This document shows, in pieces, positions 32,727-42,170 of a DNA stretch of 64,000 nt. Every line of letters begins with the position of its first letter. Positions within the stretch are counted from its first letter, which is position 1. The position numbers were made by a program, and so were the translations under genes. Source of the DNA: Haemophilus parainfluenzae (lineage in GTDB: Bacteria; Pseudomonadota; Gammaproteobacteria; Enterobacterales; Pasteurellaceae); contig NZ_CP127167.1 in assembly GCF_036288925.1 (NCBI RefSeq), positions 558,001-622,000 of the forward strand, read 5' to 3'. Under the pieces are notes generated by a model. It was not told the DNA's origin. It was given only the letters and a program-made list of their open reading frames with translations, and ran no database searches.

Positions 32727-33740
32727 ATGAATCGTGCATTAGCTATTGAATTTTCAAGAGTAACCGAAGCAGCTGCATTAGCGGCTTATACTTGGCTTGG
32801 ACGTGGTAATAAAAATGCGGCAGATGAGGCGGCAGTCAAAGCCATGCGTTATATGCTGAATTTAATCCATATGGACGGTGAAATTGTGATTGGTGAAGGG
32901 GAAATTGATGAAGCCCCAATGCTTTATATTGGCGAAAAAGTGGGATCAGGTAATGGTGAACTCGTTTCTATTGCGGTTGATCCGATTGATGGCACACGAA
33001 TGACAGCAATGGGACAATCAAATGCGATTTCGGTATTGGCGGCTGGTGGTAAACGTACTTTTTTAAAAGCGCCTGATATGTATATGGAAAAATTGGTTGT
33101 CGGTCCTGAAGTAAAAGGCATGATTGATTTAAGTTTACCGATTGAGCAAAACCTGCGCCGTGTAGCTTCTCGTTTAGGTAAATCCTTATCGGATTTAACG
33201 GTGATGGTACTCGCTAAACCACGCCATGATGAAGTGATTAAGCAAATGCATAATCTAGGTATTCGCGTGATGGCCATTCCAGATGGTGATGTTGCTGCTT
33301 CGGTTTTATGTTGTTTACCGGATGCTGAAGTGGATATGGTTTATGGCATTGGCGGTGCACCTGAAGGTGTGGCAGCTGCCGCTGCAATTCGTGCATTAGG
33401 TGGAGATATGCAAGCTCGCCTTATTCCACGTAATGAAGTGAAAGGCGATACAGAAGAAAACCATAAAATTGCCGCTGAAGAAGTTCAACGTTGTGAAGCC
33501 TTAGGTGTGAAGGTCAATGAAATCTTAAAATTAGAAGATTTAGTACGTGATGATAATCTTGTTTTTGCTGCAACGGGAATTACGCACGGTGAATTACTCA
33601 AAGGAATTTCTCGTCGTGGTAACTTAGCAACTACAGAAACCTTATTAATCCGTGGTAAATCACGCACCATTCGTAAAATCCAATCCATCCATTATCTTGA
33701 TAGAAAAGATTCTGAAATCTATGAGATTTTAAGAAATTAG
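32727..33740 (+). CDS. glpX: Class II fructose-1,6-bisphosphatase
   Basis: 337 residues (E. coli 336). It dephosphorylates fructose-1,6-bisphosphate in gluconeogenesis. The metal/phosphate motif DPIDGTRMT is near residue 85, preceded by GEGEIDEAPML (around 53-63), and GIGGAPEGVAAA near 208 is the inhibitor/substrate loop. Homology begins MNRALAIEF; GGGAGAG precedes that ATG, and an upstream in-frame TTG is rejected. The PurR-like operator upstream suggests repression tied to purine or sugar state. Confidence 0.94.
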   Translation: MNRALAIEFSRVTEAAALAAYTWLGRGNKNAADEAAVKAMRYMLNLIHMDGEIVIGEGEIDEAPMLYIGEKVGSGNGELVSIAVDPIDGTRMTAMGQSNAISVLAAGGKRTFLKAPDMYMEKLVVGPEVKGMIDLSLPIEQNLRRVASRLGKSLSDLTVMVLAKPRHDEVIKQMHNLGIRVMAIPDGDVAASVLCCLPDAEVDMVYGIGGAPEGVAAAAAIRALGGDMQARLIPRNEVKGDTEENHKIAAEEVQRCEALGVKVNEILKLEDLVRDDNLVFAATGITHGELLKGISRRGNLATTETLLIRGKSRTIRKIQSIHYLDRKDSEIYEILRN

Positions 33741-33747
33741 TAAAAAT

Positions 33748-33795
33748 AAAAGAGCGGTCATAAAAAACAATGAATTTTTTGACCGCTCTTTTTTA
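33748..33795. terminator. Shared terminator between glpX and mutS
   Basis: AAAAGAGCGGTCA and TGACCGCTCTTTT pair perfectly around a 19-base AT-rich loop, with T and A runs on either side. The genes converge. The arms contain GCGGTCA but not a full uptake signal. Confidence 0.85.
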
Positions 33796-33799
33796 TTTC

Positions 33800-36382
33800 T
33801 TACAGCATTTTCTTCAATTGATACAGATAAGCTAAGGCTTGTTTTGGACTTAATTCATCTGGATCAAGCTGCTCAATGGCTTCACGTAAAGCATCTGACT
33901 CTGCTTCAAAAGCCAATTCACCTTGATATTGATTTAATGCTCTCAAATGTTGAATTTGTTGATCACCATTTTGTGCTGACAATTTTTCTAACTGATGTAA
34001 TTTTTGCTTCGCCAGTTTAATCACAGATTGAGGCACACCAGCCAGCGCTGCAACAGCAAGACCATAACTTTTACTTGCTGCACCGTCTTGAACCGCATGC
34101 ATAAAGGCGATGGTATTGTTATGTTCTAATGCATCTAAATGAATATTCGCAATACCTTCAATTTTTTCTGGTAGTGCCGTGAGTTCAAAATAATGGGTCG
34201 CAAATAACGTAAGAGAACGGGTTTTCTTCGCTAACCATTCGGCACAAGCCCAAGCTAAAGAAAGCCCATCATAAGTAGACGTCCCTCGTCCAATTTCATC
34301 AATCAGAACCAAACTTTGTGAAGTGGCTTGATGGAGAATGTTCGCCATTTCGGTCATTTCTACCATAAATGTAGAACGACCGGATGCTAAATCATCAGAG
34401 GCTCCAATTCGAGTAAAAATACGATCAATTTGCCCAATAACCGCACTATCAGCCGGCACAAAACTGCCTATATAGGCCATTAACGTAATTAAAGCTGTTT
34501 GGCGCATATAGGTACTTTTACCACCCATATTTGGGCCAGTAATAATCAGCAAATGACGTTGCTGATTGAGATTCACAGGGTTAGCAATAAAGGGGTCTTT
34601 TAAGACTTGTTCCACTACAGGATGACGACCATTTTCAATCTTTACACCAATTTCATCACTAAATTGTGGAGCAACATAATTTAAGGTTTCTGCTCGTTCT
34701 GCGAGGTTAACTAACACATCTAATTCAGACAATGCTAAGCTGGCTAACTGTAATTGACCTAAATGTGGCAACAATAAATCAAATAATTCATCATAAAGTT
34801 GCTTTTCTAAAGCAAGCGCCGCGCCTTTTGATTTTAAAACCTTGTCTTCATATTCTTTTAATTCAGGAATAATGTAGCGTTCGGCATTTTTTAAGGTTTG
34901 ACGACGAACATAATGAATCGGTGCTTTATGAGCTTGCCCTTGGCTGATTTGAATGTAATAACCATGCACCGCATTAAAGCCAATTTTTAAGGTATCAATG
35001 CCTGTGCTTTCTCGTTCGCGTTGTTCTAAATTTTCTAAATATTGCGTTGCGCCAGCGGAAAGGGTTCGCCATTCATCTAATTCGGCATTATAGCCTTCAG
35101 CAATAACGCCACCATCGCGAATTAATAACGGAGGGGTTTCAATAATTGCTTTTTGAAGTAGCTCGATTTGCGCTGAAAAATCATCAATTTGTACAGAAAG
35201 TGCGGTCAAATTTGACGATGTTTTTGTATGAATCAGAGATTTTATCGGTTCAATTTGTTCTAATGCAGTACGTAAACGCGTGAGATCTCTAGGACGTGCG
35301 GAACGCAGTGCTATACGAGCAAGAATACGTTCCATATCCCCCACTTGTTGCAAATAAGGCTGCAATTCGTGATACAAATCTTGCTCAATAATTTCACCAA
35401 TAGTTTTTTGGCGTTTTAATAGAATGTCTGTTTGACGGATAGGTTGATGAATCCAACGTTTTAACAAACGACTACCCATTGGTGTAACACATTTATCTAA
35501 TACCGAAGCCAGCGTGTTTTCTGTGCCACCCGCAAGATTTTGAGTGAGTTCTAAATTTCGGCGTGTTGCAGCATCTAATTGAATATTATCGTTATTTTGA
35601 ATAACACTAATGCTTTGAATATGTGGAAGAGAAGCACGTTGTGTTTCTTTTGCATATTGCAATAAACAGCCTGCTGCTGCCAAGCCAAGAGGTGATTTTT
35701 CTACACCAAATGCACGTAAATCTTTCGTACCAAATTGACGATTAAGTTCTGAAATCGCGGTACTAAGTTCAAATTCCCAAATTGGACGACGGCGTAGGCC
35801 TTTATAAGGTTCGATAATGGCCATTTCAGCAAAATCTTCACAATAAAGTAATTCTACAGGATTAATACGCTGTAATTCAGCTTGCAAGGCTTCTTTTGAA
35901 TGAGGTTCACAAAGCTGGAAGCGTCCAGATGTCATGTCTAATGTGGCTAGACCGAATTTTTCTTTTTCCTGATAAACCGCCACAATTAAGTTATCTTGGC
36001 GTTCTGGTAAAAGCGCTTCATCACTTACCGTACCTGGTGTCACAATTCGTACAATTTTTCGTTCAACCGGCCCTTTTGATGTGGCGGGATCACCCACTTG
36101 CTCACAAATGGCTACAGGTTCACCTAATTGCACTAATTTTGCTAAATAGCCTTCTACCGCATGATAAGGCACGCCAGCCATGGGAATGGGATTACCTGCT
36201 GATTGTCCACGTTTAGTTAAAGAAATATCTAACAACGCCGCCGCTTTTTTTGCATCATCATAAAAAAGCTCATAAAAATCCCCCATTCGATAAAATAACA
36301 AAATGTCAGGATTTTCTGCTTTTAACTTGAGATATTGCTGCATCATCGGCGTATGCTGCTCGAAATTATCTTGTAAATTCAT
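33800..36382 (-). CDS. mutS: DNA mismatch repair ATPase MutS
   Basis: 860 residues from ATG 36382 (a GTG directly before it is also possible). The mismatch-wedge motif [11 protein letters not shown] is at ~30-40, the clamp and lever domains fill the middle, and the ATPase has Walker [10 protein letters not shown] (around 615), Walker [13 protein letters not shown] and a C-terminal dimerisation segment ending [15 protein letters not shown]. It recognises mispairs and recruits MutL. Intact, so no mutator state is implied. Confidence 0.96.
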   Translation of the reverse strand: MNLQDNFEQHTPMMQQYLKLKAENPDILLFYRMGDFYELFYDDAKKAAALLDISLTKRGQSAGNPIPMAGVPYHAVEGYLAKLVQLGEPVAICEQVGDPATSKGPVERKIVRIVTPGTVSDEALLPERQDNLIVAVYQEKEKFGLATLDMTSGRFQLCEPHSKEALQAELQRINPVELLYCEDFAEMAIIEPYKGLRRRPIWEFELSTAISELNRQFGTKDLRAFGVEKSPLGLAAAGCLLQYAKETQRASLPHIQSISVIQNNDNIQLDAATRRNLELTQNLAGGTENTLASVLDKCVTPMGSRLLKRWIHQPIRQTDILLKRQKTIGEIIEQDLYHELQPYLQQVGDMERILARIALRSARPRDLTRLRTALEQIEPIKSLIHTKTSSNLTALSVQIDDFSAQIELLQKAIIETPPLLIRDGGVIAEGYNAELDEWRTLSAGATQYLENLEQRERESTGIDTLKIGFNAVHGYYIQISQGQAHKAPIHYVRRQTLKNAERYIIPELKEYEDKVLKSKGAALALEKQLYDELFDLLLPHLGQLQLASLALSELDVLVNLAERAETLNYVAPQFSDEIGVKIENGRHPVVEQVLKDPFIANPVNLNQQRHLLIITGPNMGGKSTYMRQTALITLMAYIGSFVPADSAVIGQIDRIFTRIGASDDLASGRSTFMVEMTEMANILHQATSQSLVLIDEIGRGTSTYDGLSLAWACAEWLAKKTRSLTLFATHYFELTALPEKIEGIANIHLDALEHNNTIAFMHAVQDGAASKSYGLAVAALAGVPQSVIKLAKQKLHQLEKLSAQNGDQQIQHLRALNQYQGELAFEAESDALREAIEQLDPDELSPKQALAYLYQLKKML

Positions 36383-36508
36383 CACGTTATCCAGGAATAA
36401 ATATAGATATAAATTATTAGAAGTTTAATATTCTAATTTTAACTGGTTATTGTATGAATTGTTGGAACAAAAAGCCACTGATAGCAAAAAATAACAAAAG
36501 TTTTTGTT

Positions 36509-37147
36509 CTATTTGATCAGTTTTATAACTTCTTCTGTTAAACGTCCTATTTCTTGCCAATTTTTTGTATTAATTAGTTTTTTATCAACAAACCAAGAAC
36601 CTCCACAAGCCAATACATTTGGAATTGCAAGATAATCTTTAATATTTTGTAAATCAATTCCTCCTGTAGGCATTATTTTTAGCTGGCTGTAAGGTCCTAA
36701 TAATGCTTTGATCATTTTTATACCACCAGAAGCTTCAGCTGGGAAAAATTTTACAGTATCAATACCTAGTTCTAAAGCTGCTTCAATAGACATTGGATTA
36801 TTTATACCAGGAGTGATTGGTAAATTTAAATCTTGGCACAATTTTACAATTTTTTTATTAAATCCTGGAGTTACAACAAAATCAGCACCTGCATTTTTTG
36901 CTTGAAAAACTTGTTCTGATGTTAAAACTGTACCAGCTGCAATGAGAAAATCTGGACGTTCTTGACGTAATAATTTAATAGCTTCTGCAGCAAAAGAGGA
37001 TCTGAAAGTAATTTCAGCTATAGGTAAACCATTTTCAGCTAATGTGTCTGCAAGTGGTAAAATGTCTTTTTCGTTATCTAGAGCTATAACTGGTACAATC
37101 TTAAACTTACGAAGTTTTGATTCAATTTCATTTAATGTTAATGACAT
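36509..37147 (-). CDS. eda: KDPG/KHG aldolase
   Basis: 212 residues (E. coli Eda 213). It splits 2-keto-3-deoxy-6-phosphogluconate into pyruvate and glyceraldehyde-3-phosphate. The Schiff-base lysine is in DTVKFFPAE (around 130-138); GTVLTSEQ near 72 and PTGGIDLQN near 161 bind phosphate. Last gene of the leftward uronate operon, 9 bases after uxaC, with ATAGGAAAG before the ATG. Confidence 0.93.
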   Translation of the reverse strand: MSLTLNEIESKLRKFKIVPVIALDNEKDILPLADTLAENGLPIAEITFRSSFAAEAIKLLRQERPDFLIAAGTVLTSEQVFQAKNAGADFVVTPGFNKKIVKLCQDLNLPITPGINNPMSIEAALELGIDTVKFFPAEASGGIKMIKALLGPYSQLKIMPTGGIDLQNIKDYLAIPNVLACGGSWFVDKKLINTKNWQEIGRLTEEVIKLIK

Positions 37148-37156
37148 GATACTTTC

Positions 37157-38560
37157 CTATTTAAAGTAATGTTTTGCATTATTAAAGCAGATATTCTCAA
37201 TCATTTTTCCTAATAAATTAAGGTCATTTGGAACTTCACCTTTTTCTACCCATTCACCAATCATTTCACAGAGAATTCTACGAAAATACTCATGACGAGT
37301 GTAAGATAGAAAACTACGGGAATCAGTAAGCATTCCAACAAATTGACTTAATAAACTTAATTGAGATAGTTGTTGCAGCTGACGTTGCATACCATCTTTT
37401 TGATCATTAAACCACCAACCTGATCCAAATTGAATTTTTCCTGAAATGCCACCTGTTTGGAAATTACCAATCATGCTAGCAATCATTTCATTATCACGAG
37501 GATTTAAGCAATATAAAATGGTTTTTGGAAGTTGATTAGTTTTATCCATTTCATCTAGCAAGTGAGATAACTGTTCTGCATAAGTTCGGTCACCAATAGA
37601 ATCAAATCCACTATCAGCACCTAATAAAGAAAACATTCTGCTGTTATTATTACGGATAGCACCAATATGCATTTGCATCACCCATTTACGTTTACAATAT
37701 TCACCTGCCAACCAAACTAAAATTGCAGTGCTAAATTGAGCTATTTCATGTTCTAATATTTGTTTATTTTGAAGACGTTTTTGCAAAATTTGAGTTAATG
37801 TAGTTTCATCGGGTATAGGTGCAAAACGAACAATTTCCATCCCATGGTCAGATGATTTACAACCATGTAAGTCAAAATACTCAAGACGTTTTGATAATGC
37901 TTTTTGTAAGTCTGAAAATGTATAAATTTCTACATCAGAAACTTCACTTAGTTGTTTTATATAATCGTTAAATTGAGGTAATTCAATTTTTAATACTTTA
38001 TCAGGTCGCCAACTAGGGACAACATCAATATCAAATGAATTGTCTGCTTGAATTGATTTATGATAGCGTAAATCATCAATAGGATCGTCTGTTGTTCCGA
38101 CTAATTTAACATTCATTTGTTGCATAATTCCACGTGCTGAAAATTCGGGTTGCTGCAATAATTCATTGCATCTGTTCCAAATTTTTTCCGCATTTTGTGG
38201 ATTAAATAATGTATCTTTAATACCAAATGGGCGACGTAATTCTAAATGTGTCCAGTGATAAATAGGGTTACCAATACAAAGTGGAACAGTTTTTGCCCAA
38301 GCTAGATATTTTTGATAATTATCAGTTTTACCTGTAATAAGATCTTCAGATACACCAGCCGTACGTAAGGCTCGCCATTTATAATGATCACCTTCTAACC
38401 AAATTTCTGCTAAATCTTTAAATTGACGGTTTTCTGCTATTTCTTTTGGATTTAAATGACAGTGATAATCAAAAATAGGCTGTGCTTTTGCATAGTCATG
38501 ATAGAGTGTTCTCGCTGTATCAGTTGAAAGCAAAAAATCTTCATCCATAAATAGTTTCAT
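37157..38560 (-). CDS. uxaC: Uronate isomerase (glucuronate/galacturonate isomerase)
   Basis: 467 residues (E. coli 470). It converts D-glucuronate to D-fructuronate (and galacturonate to tagaturonate). An amidohydrolase-fold enzyme with the N-terminal metal motif FDYHCHLNP (around 30-38) and [11 protein letters not shown] near 315. TAAGGAGAC precedes the ATG. With UxuA and no tagaturonate enzymes nearby, the glucuronate branch is the one supported here. Confidence 0.94.
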   Translation of the reverse strand: MKLFMDEDFLLSTDTARTLYHDYAKAQPIFDYHCHLNPKEIAENRQFKDLAEIWLEGDHYKWRALRTAGVSEDLITGKTDNYQKYLAWAKTVPLCIGNPIYHWTHLELRRPFGIKDTLFNPQNAEKIWNRCNELLQQPEFSARGIMQQMNVKLVGTTDDPIDDLRYHKSIQADNSFDIDVVPSWRPDKVLKIELPQFNDYIKQLSEVSDVEIYTFSDLQKALSKRLEYFDLHGCKSSDHGMEIVRFAPIPDETTLTQILQKRLQNKQILEHEIAQFSTAILVWLAGEYCKRKWVMQMHIGAIRNNNSRMFSLLGADSGFDSIGDRTYAEQLSHLLDEMDKTNQLPKTILYCLNPRDNEMIASMIGNFQTGGISGKIQFGSGWWFNDQKDGMQRQLQQLSQLSLLSQFVGMLTDSRSFLSYTRHEYFRRILCEMIGEWVEKGEVPNDLNLLGKMIENICFNNAKHYFK

Positions 38561-38571
38561 ATTAAGTCTCC

Positions 38572-39417
38572 TTATACTCCACTGTATGCAGAAAAACCAC
38601 CATCAACAGGTAAAATCACCCCATTCACAAAGCTAGCATACTCTTCATCTATTAAGAAAAGTAATGCACCTAATAGCTCTTCTGGTTCACCAAAACGGCC
38701 CATAGGTGTATTAGTTAAAATTTTATTAGCACGAGCTGTAGGATTACCTTGAGCATCAAAAAGTAATGTACGATTTTGATTACTTACCAAAAAACCTGGA
38801 GCAATAGCATTACATCGAATTCCAACTTTAGAAAAGTAAACAGCCAGCCATTGCGTAAAGTTACTGATAGCTGCTTTTGCACCAGAATAAGCAGGTATTT
38901 TTGTTAATGGAGTGAAAGCATTCATGCTAGAAATATTAACGATATTTGCACCTGGTTTTCCAAGCATATCTTTAGCAAAGACCTGTGTTGGTAATAAGGT
39001 ACCTAAATAGTTAAGGTTGAAAACAAATTCAATACCTGATTTATCTAAATCAAAGAAAGTTTTGGTTGTTTCATTTAAGTCAAATTGATGGAATTCATTA
39101 TCAGTTGTTGCTTTTGGATTATTCCCACCTGCACCATTAATTAAAATATCACAAGTACCAAAATCTTTAGATATTTGATTTCTAACAGATTGAATATTTT
39201 CTAATTCTAACACGTTAGCTTTATAGGCTTTTGCTATACCGCCAGACTGATTAATTTCTTCTGCAACAATATTTGCTGCATCAAGATTTATATCTAATAA
39301 AGCTATTTTTGCTTTAGTTTTTGCAAGTTGTTTTGCCAGGAATGCACAAAGTACACCACCAGCACCAGTAATAACAATAAGTTTGTTTTCTAAGTTATGT
39401 TTTGCTGCAATATTCAT
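38572..39417 (-). CDS. SDR-family oxidoreductase, probable D-mannonate/fructuronate reductase
   Basis: 281 residues from ATG 39417, where GGAGGAA is the ribosome site; an ATG at 39432 overlaps the kdgK stop but precedes that site. Rossmann motif TGAGGVLCA (around 17-25), NNAG-equivalent INGAGG near 93, and catalytic Ser and YSGAK (around 163-191) define a classical short-chain dehydrogenase. In the H. influenzae-type uronate operon this gene stands where UxuB is needed and is taken to reduce fructuronate to mannonate. It is not related to the long-chain UxuB of E. coli. Confidence 0.8.
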   Translation of the reverse strand: MNIAAKHNLENKLIVITGAGGVLCAFLAKQLAKTKAKIALLDINLDAANIVAEEINQSGGIAKAYKANVLELENIQSVRNQISKDFGTCDILINGAGGNNPKATTDNEFHQFDLNETTKTFFDLDKSGIEFVFNLNYLGTLLPTQVFAKDMLGKPGANIVNISSMNAFTPLTKIPAYSGAKAAISNFTQWLAVYFSKVGIRCNAIAPGFLVSNQNRTLLFDAQGNPTARANKILTNTPMGRFGEPEELLGALLFLIDEEYASFVNGVILPVDGGFSAYSGV

Positions 39418-39431
39418 AACAAATTCCTCCA

Positions 39432-40376
39432 TTAATTAAATTCAGATTTAAGATAAGAAGTGGCTGTTTTATCAATAATTGCCCCTTTATGTTGAATCAC
39501 TATTCCGGCAAGTTTATTACCTTGTTGGCAACAAATTTCTAATGATTTACCTGTTAAATAGCCTTGTAAAAAACCTGCATTAAACGAGTCGCCAGCAGAA
39601 GTTGTATCTATTACATTATTAATAATTTGAGTTGCAACTTGAGCTGTTTTTCTTTGATCTTTATCATAAAAAATAGCTCCATTTTGACCGCACTTTAAAA
39701 TCACTTTTGGAATGCCAATTTGTTTTAAACGGTGTAATGTTTCTTCTTCGTTTGTGTCATTCCATAGAGCTTTTTCATCATCTAATGTAACTAGAGCTAA
39801 ATCAACTAAAGGTAATAGTTGTCTATAATATTCTTGTGCTTCTTGTAAATTTTCCCAAAGTTTAGGACGAAAGTTACTATCAAAGACAATTTCAATTCCT
39901 TTTTGGTGTAGGTTTTCTAAAATTTTAATCAATAAAGTGCGGTCATTTTTAGGTAAAATAGCAAGAGAAATACCACTTAAGTAGATCATATCCATTTTTT
40001 TTAATTGATTAACAATATCAGAAAAATTAGAATTTGAGAGAAGATACCGAGCAGCAGAATCATTTCTCCAATATAGGAATGTTCTTTCCCCCTTTTCATC
40101 AAGTTGAATCAAATACAAGCCTGGTTGATGTTTTGAATCAAGTAAAACACAATCTGTATTTATTCCATCATTTTGCCAATGGGTTAACATTTCATAGCTT
40201 AATTTGTCAGTACCTAAAGCTGAAACATAATGAATAGAAACGTCTTCTTTTTTACTTATACGAGATAAGTATGTCGCTGTATTTAAAGTATCCCCACCAT
40301 AGCTTTGCCACATATTCCCAAATGGTTTACCATTTAGTTCAATCATGCATTCACCAATGAGTGCAATTTTTTTCAT
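39432..40376 (-). CDS. kdgK: 2-dehydro-3-deoxygluconokinase
   Basis: 314-residue PfkB-family sugar kinase. N-terminal GGDTLNTATYLS (around 28-39) binds substrate; TTSAGDSFNAGF near 255 holds the catalytic aspartate and anion hole. It phosphorylates KDG to KDPG, the substrate of Eda. AAGAGGG precedes the ATG. The stop overlaps a spare ATG of the next gene. It follows dctP, with a strong palindrome between. Confidence 0.93.
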   Translation of the reverse strand: MKKIALIGECMIELNGKPFGNMWQSYGGDTLNTATYLSRISKKEDVSIHYVSALGTDKLSYEMLTHWQNDGINTDCVLLDSKHQPGLYLIQLDEKGERTFLYWRNDSAARYLLSNSNFSDIVNQLKKMDMIYLSGISLAILPKNDRTLLIKILENLHQKGIEIVFDSNFRPKLWENLQEAQEYYRQLLPLVDLALVTLDDEKALWNDTNEEETLHRLKQIGIPKVILKCGQNGAIFYDKDQRKTAQVATQIINNVIDTTSAGDSFNAGFLQGYLTGKSLEICCQQGNKLAGIVIQHKGAIIDKTATSYLKSEFN

Positions 40377-40394
40377 AAAACCCTCTTAAATAGA

Positions 40395-40422
40395 AAAAGG
40401 ATACGGAATTCCGTATCCTTTT
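40395..40422 (-). terminator. 28-bp perfect palindrome between dctP and kdgK
   Basis: AAAAGGATACGGAA followed by its exact complement, with TTTTTCTATTT beyond it on the minus strand. It reads as an intrinsic terminator or attenuator that lets dctP transcripts exceed those of kdgK and later genes. Confidence 0.85.
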
Positions 40423-40431
40423 CCGCTAATA

Positions 40432-41424
40432 TTATTTTGTTGCTAATGAATCAATTTTTTCAATATAGTCTTTAAGAACAGGATTTTGTTTCGCTACATC
40501 ATGCATTGACTTTGTTGCTTCAATAAACGGAGTTTTATCTACTTTCACAAATTCAACACCTAGTTTATCTTTTGCCTCTTGTGTGGTTTCAGCAATCATT
40601 TTTTGCCATAAATCTTTATGATACATCATTGAATCGTCAGCGGCTTTTTTTAGTGCTTTTTGCTGTTCTGGAGTAAGTTTATCCCAAGATTTTTGACCGA
40701 TAACTAATACATCTGGAATCATAGTGTGTTCATCTTCACTATAGAATTTAGCCACTTCACCATGACGAGCTAGAGTTAGTGCTGTTTGATTATTTTCAGC
40801 CCCATCTACTACTTTCTGTTGTAAGGCAGTGTAGAGTTCTCCATAAGCTAAAGGAGTTGGAGATGCTCCCATTAATTTAATCATTTCAACAGCCGTTGGA
40901 CTTGGCTGAACACGAATTTTCATACCTTTTAAATCTTCAGGAGATTTAATTGGTTTAGCCGCATAAAAACTACGAGCGCCGCCATCATAGTAAGTTAAAC
41001 CGATAAAACCTTTATCTTTAGAGGCATCAAGAATTTTTTGTCCGATATCTTTGTCTGTTAATACTTTGTAATAATGATCTACATCGTGGAATAAATATGG
41101 AATATTGAATGCACCGTAGGATGGTTCAAATGCTTCTAATTCACTAGCATTTGATTTAGCCATATCTAAGGATCCAGCTTGGAGTAATTCCATTGATTCT
41201 CGCTGGGTTCCTAATTGACTATTAGGATAAATGCGGATTATTACTTCACCATTTGTTAATTTTTTAACTTCATCAGCCATATATTGCATCGAAATATGAA
41301 CAGGGTGGGTTTTGTCATTATTGTGACTTAATTTCAATGTTGTTTTCGCTGATGCTGAAAGCGATACACCTGCAGAAAGAGCAATAGTTAAAGCAAAAGC
41401 AAGTAGGTTTTTCTTAGTACGCAT
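40432..41424 (-). CDS. dctP: TRAP transporter solute-binding protein DctP
   Basis: 330 residues. A Sec signal peptide (about 1-26, ending ASA) directs it to the periplasm. The DctP fold follows, with the conserved GMKIRVQPSPTAVEMIKLMG region (around 150-169) whose arginine pairs with the substrate carboxylate. That matches uptake of an acidic sugar. ATG 41424 has GGAG 7-10 bases upstream; longer in-frame starts lack one. It diverges from dctQM, an unusual split of a TRAP operon also seen in Haemophilus uronate loci. Confidence 0.9.
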   Translation of the reverse strand: MRTKKNLLAFALTIALSAGVSLSASAKTTLKLSHNNDKTHPVHISMQYMADEVKKLTNGEVIIRIYPNSQLGTQRESMELLQAGSLDMAKSNASELEAFEPSYGAFNIPYLFHDVDHYYKVLTDKDIGQKILDASKDKGFIGLTYYDGGARSFYAAKPIKSPEDLKGMKIRVQPSPTAVEMIKLMGASPTPLAYGELYTALQQKVVDGAENNQTALTLARHGEVAKFYSEDEHTMIPDVLVIGQKSWDKLTPEQQKALKKAADDSMMYHKDLWQKMIAETTQEAKDKLGVEFVKVDKTPFIEATKSMHDVAKQNPVLKDYIEKIDSLATK

Positions 41425-41548
41425 AAAAATCTCCATACATATATTAAGAATTTTATAAATAATAATGTTAGCGACCAACAGCATTTGATGTCGTTATTTT
41501 GTAATATTGCAAATATTTTAAAAGTGGTCAATCCAATTTTTTTAAATT

Positions 41549-41564
41549 GGTGATCCAGATCACG
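41549..41564. promoter_or_regulatory. CRP site in the divergent uronate control region
   Basis: GGTGATCCAGATCACG keeps the GTGA-N6-TCAC core. It overlaps AAATTGGTGATCCAGAT (41544-41560), whose left half equals the UxuR/ExuR half-site AAATTGGT, so activation and repression may compete here. Confidence 0.68.
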
Positions 41565-41606
41565 AATTTAATAAAAAAAATTTGCAAAAAAAGAAAAGTT
41601 AAAGAT

Positions 41607-41622
41607 AATTGGTAAACCATTT
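41607..41622. promoter_or_regulatory. UxuR/ExuR-type operator ahead of dctQ
   Basis: AATTGGTAAACCATTT is close to the E. coli UxuR/ExuR consensus AAATTGGTATACCAATTT. It occupies the spacer of a promoter with TTAAAG (41599-41604) and TATAAT (41623-41628), so binding of the UxuR encoded at 45882 would block dctQ transcription. Confidence 0.75.
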
Positions 41623-41653
41623 TATAATAAAAACTCTATAGGAGGCTAGTACG

Positions 41654-42169
41654 ATGAATAGATTCATCTTAATAATGGACAAAATACTTTCTACATTATG
41701 TGTTGTATTAAGTTCATTCCTAGTATGTTGTGTTGTATGGCAAGTTATGTCTCGCTATATTCTTAATGCACCAAGTACTTATACTGATGAAATTGCCCGA
41801 TTTTTATTTATTTGGGTTGGTCTTGTTGGTGCAGCCTATGCTTTAGGTAAAAAGAAGCATTTAGCTATCGATCTTCTCGCTATTAAATTAGAAAACTCAC
41901 CAATTAATCAAAGTCGTTTATTTCTCGTGATTAATCTTATTAGTATTGCTTTCTCTGCAATTATTATGTGCTATGGTGGAATAAATTTAGTACTTGATAC
42001 TTTTAGCAATGGCCAGCTTTCGCCTGTTCTTGGTATCCAAATGGGGCTGATCTATTTTGCAATTCCTTTAAGTGGCTTTTTTATGCTGATTTATTTAATA
42101 CGTGATGTTTATGAAAATCTCAAGACCATCACAAGTAATCAATCTCAAATTATGGTTAAAGGTGAATAA
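41654..42169 (+). CDS. dctQ: TRAP transporter small permease DctQ
   Basis: 171 residues and four membrane helices (about 10-32, 48-66, 90-112, 130-150), with the family segment TYTDEIARFLFIWVG (around 42-56). It pairs with DctM in the membrane and docks DctP. AGGAGGC precedes the ATG. The stop is one base from the dctM ATG, so translation is coupled. Confidence 0.92.
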   Translation: MNRFILIMDKILSTLCVVLSSFLVCCVVWQVMSRYILNAPSTYTDEIARFLFIWVGLVGAAYALGKKKHLAIDLLAIKLENSPINQSRLFLVINLISIAFSAIIMCYGGINLVLDTFSNGQLSPVLGIQMGLIYFAIPLSGFFMLIYLIRDVYENLKTITSNQSQIMVKGE

Positions 42170-42170
42170 A

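Noticed and set aside
33800..36382. Disrupted mutS (mutator allele)
   Set aside because: The reading frame is continuous and all ATPase and mismatch motifs are present.
36386..36508. Promoter for eda in the mutS-eda gap
   Set aside because: eda is read leftward and this gap is downstream of it; no clear terminator stem with T run or promoter pair was found, so nothing is claimed.
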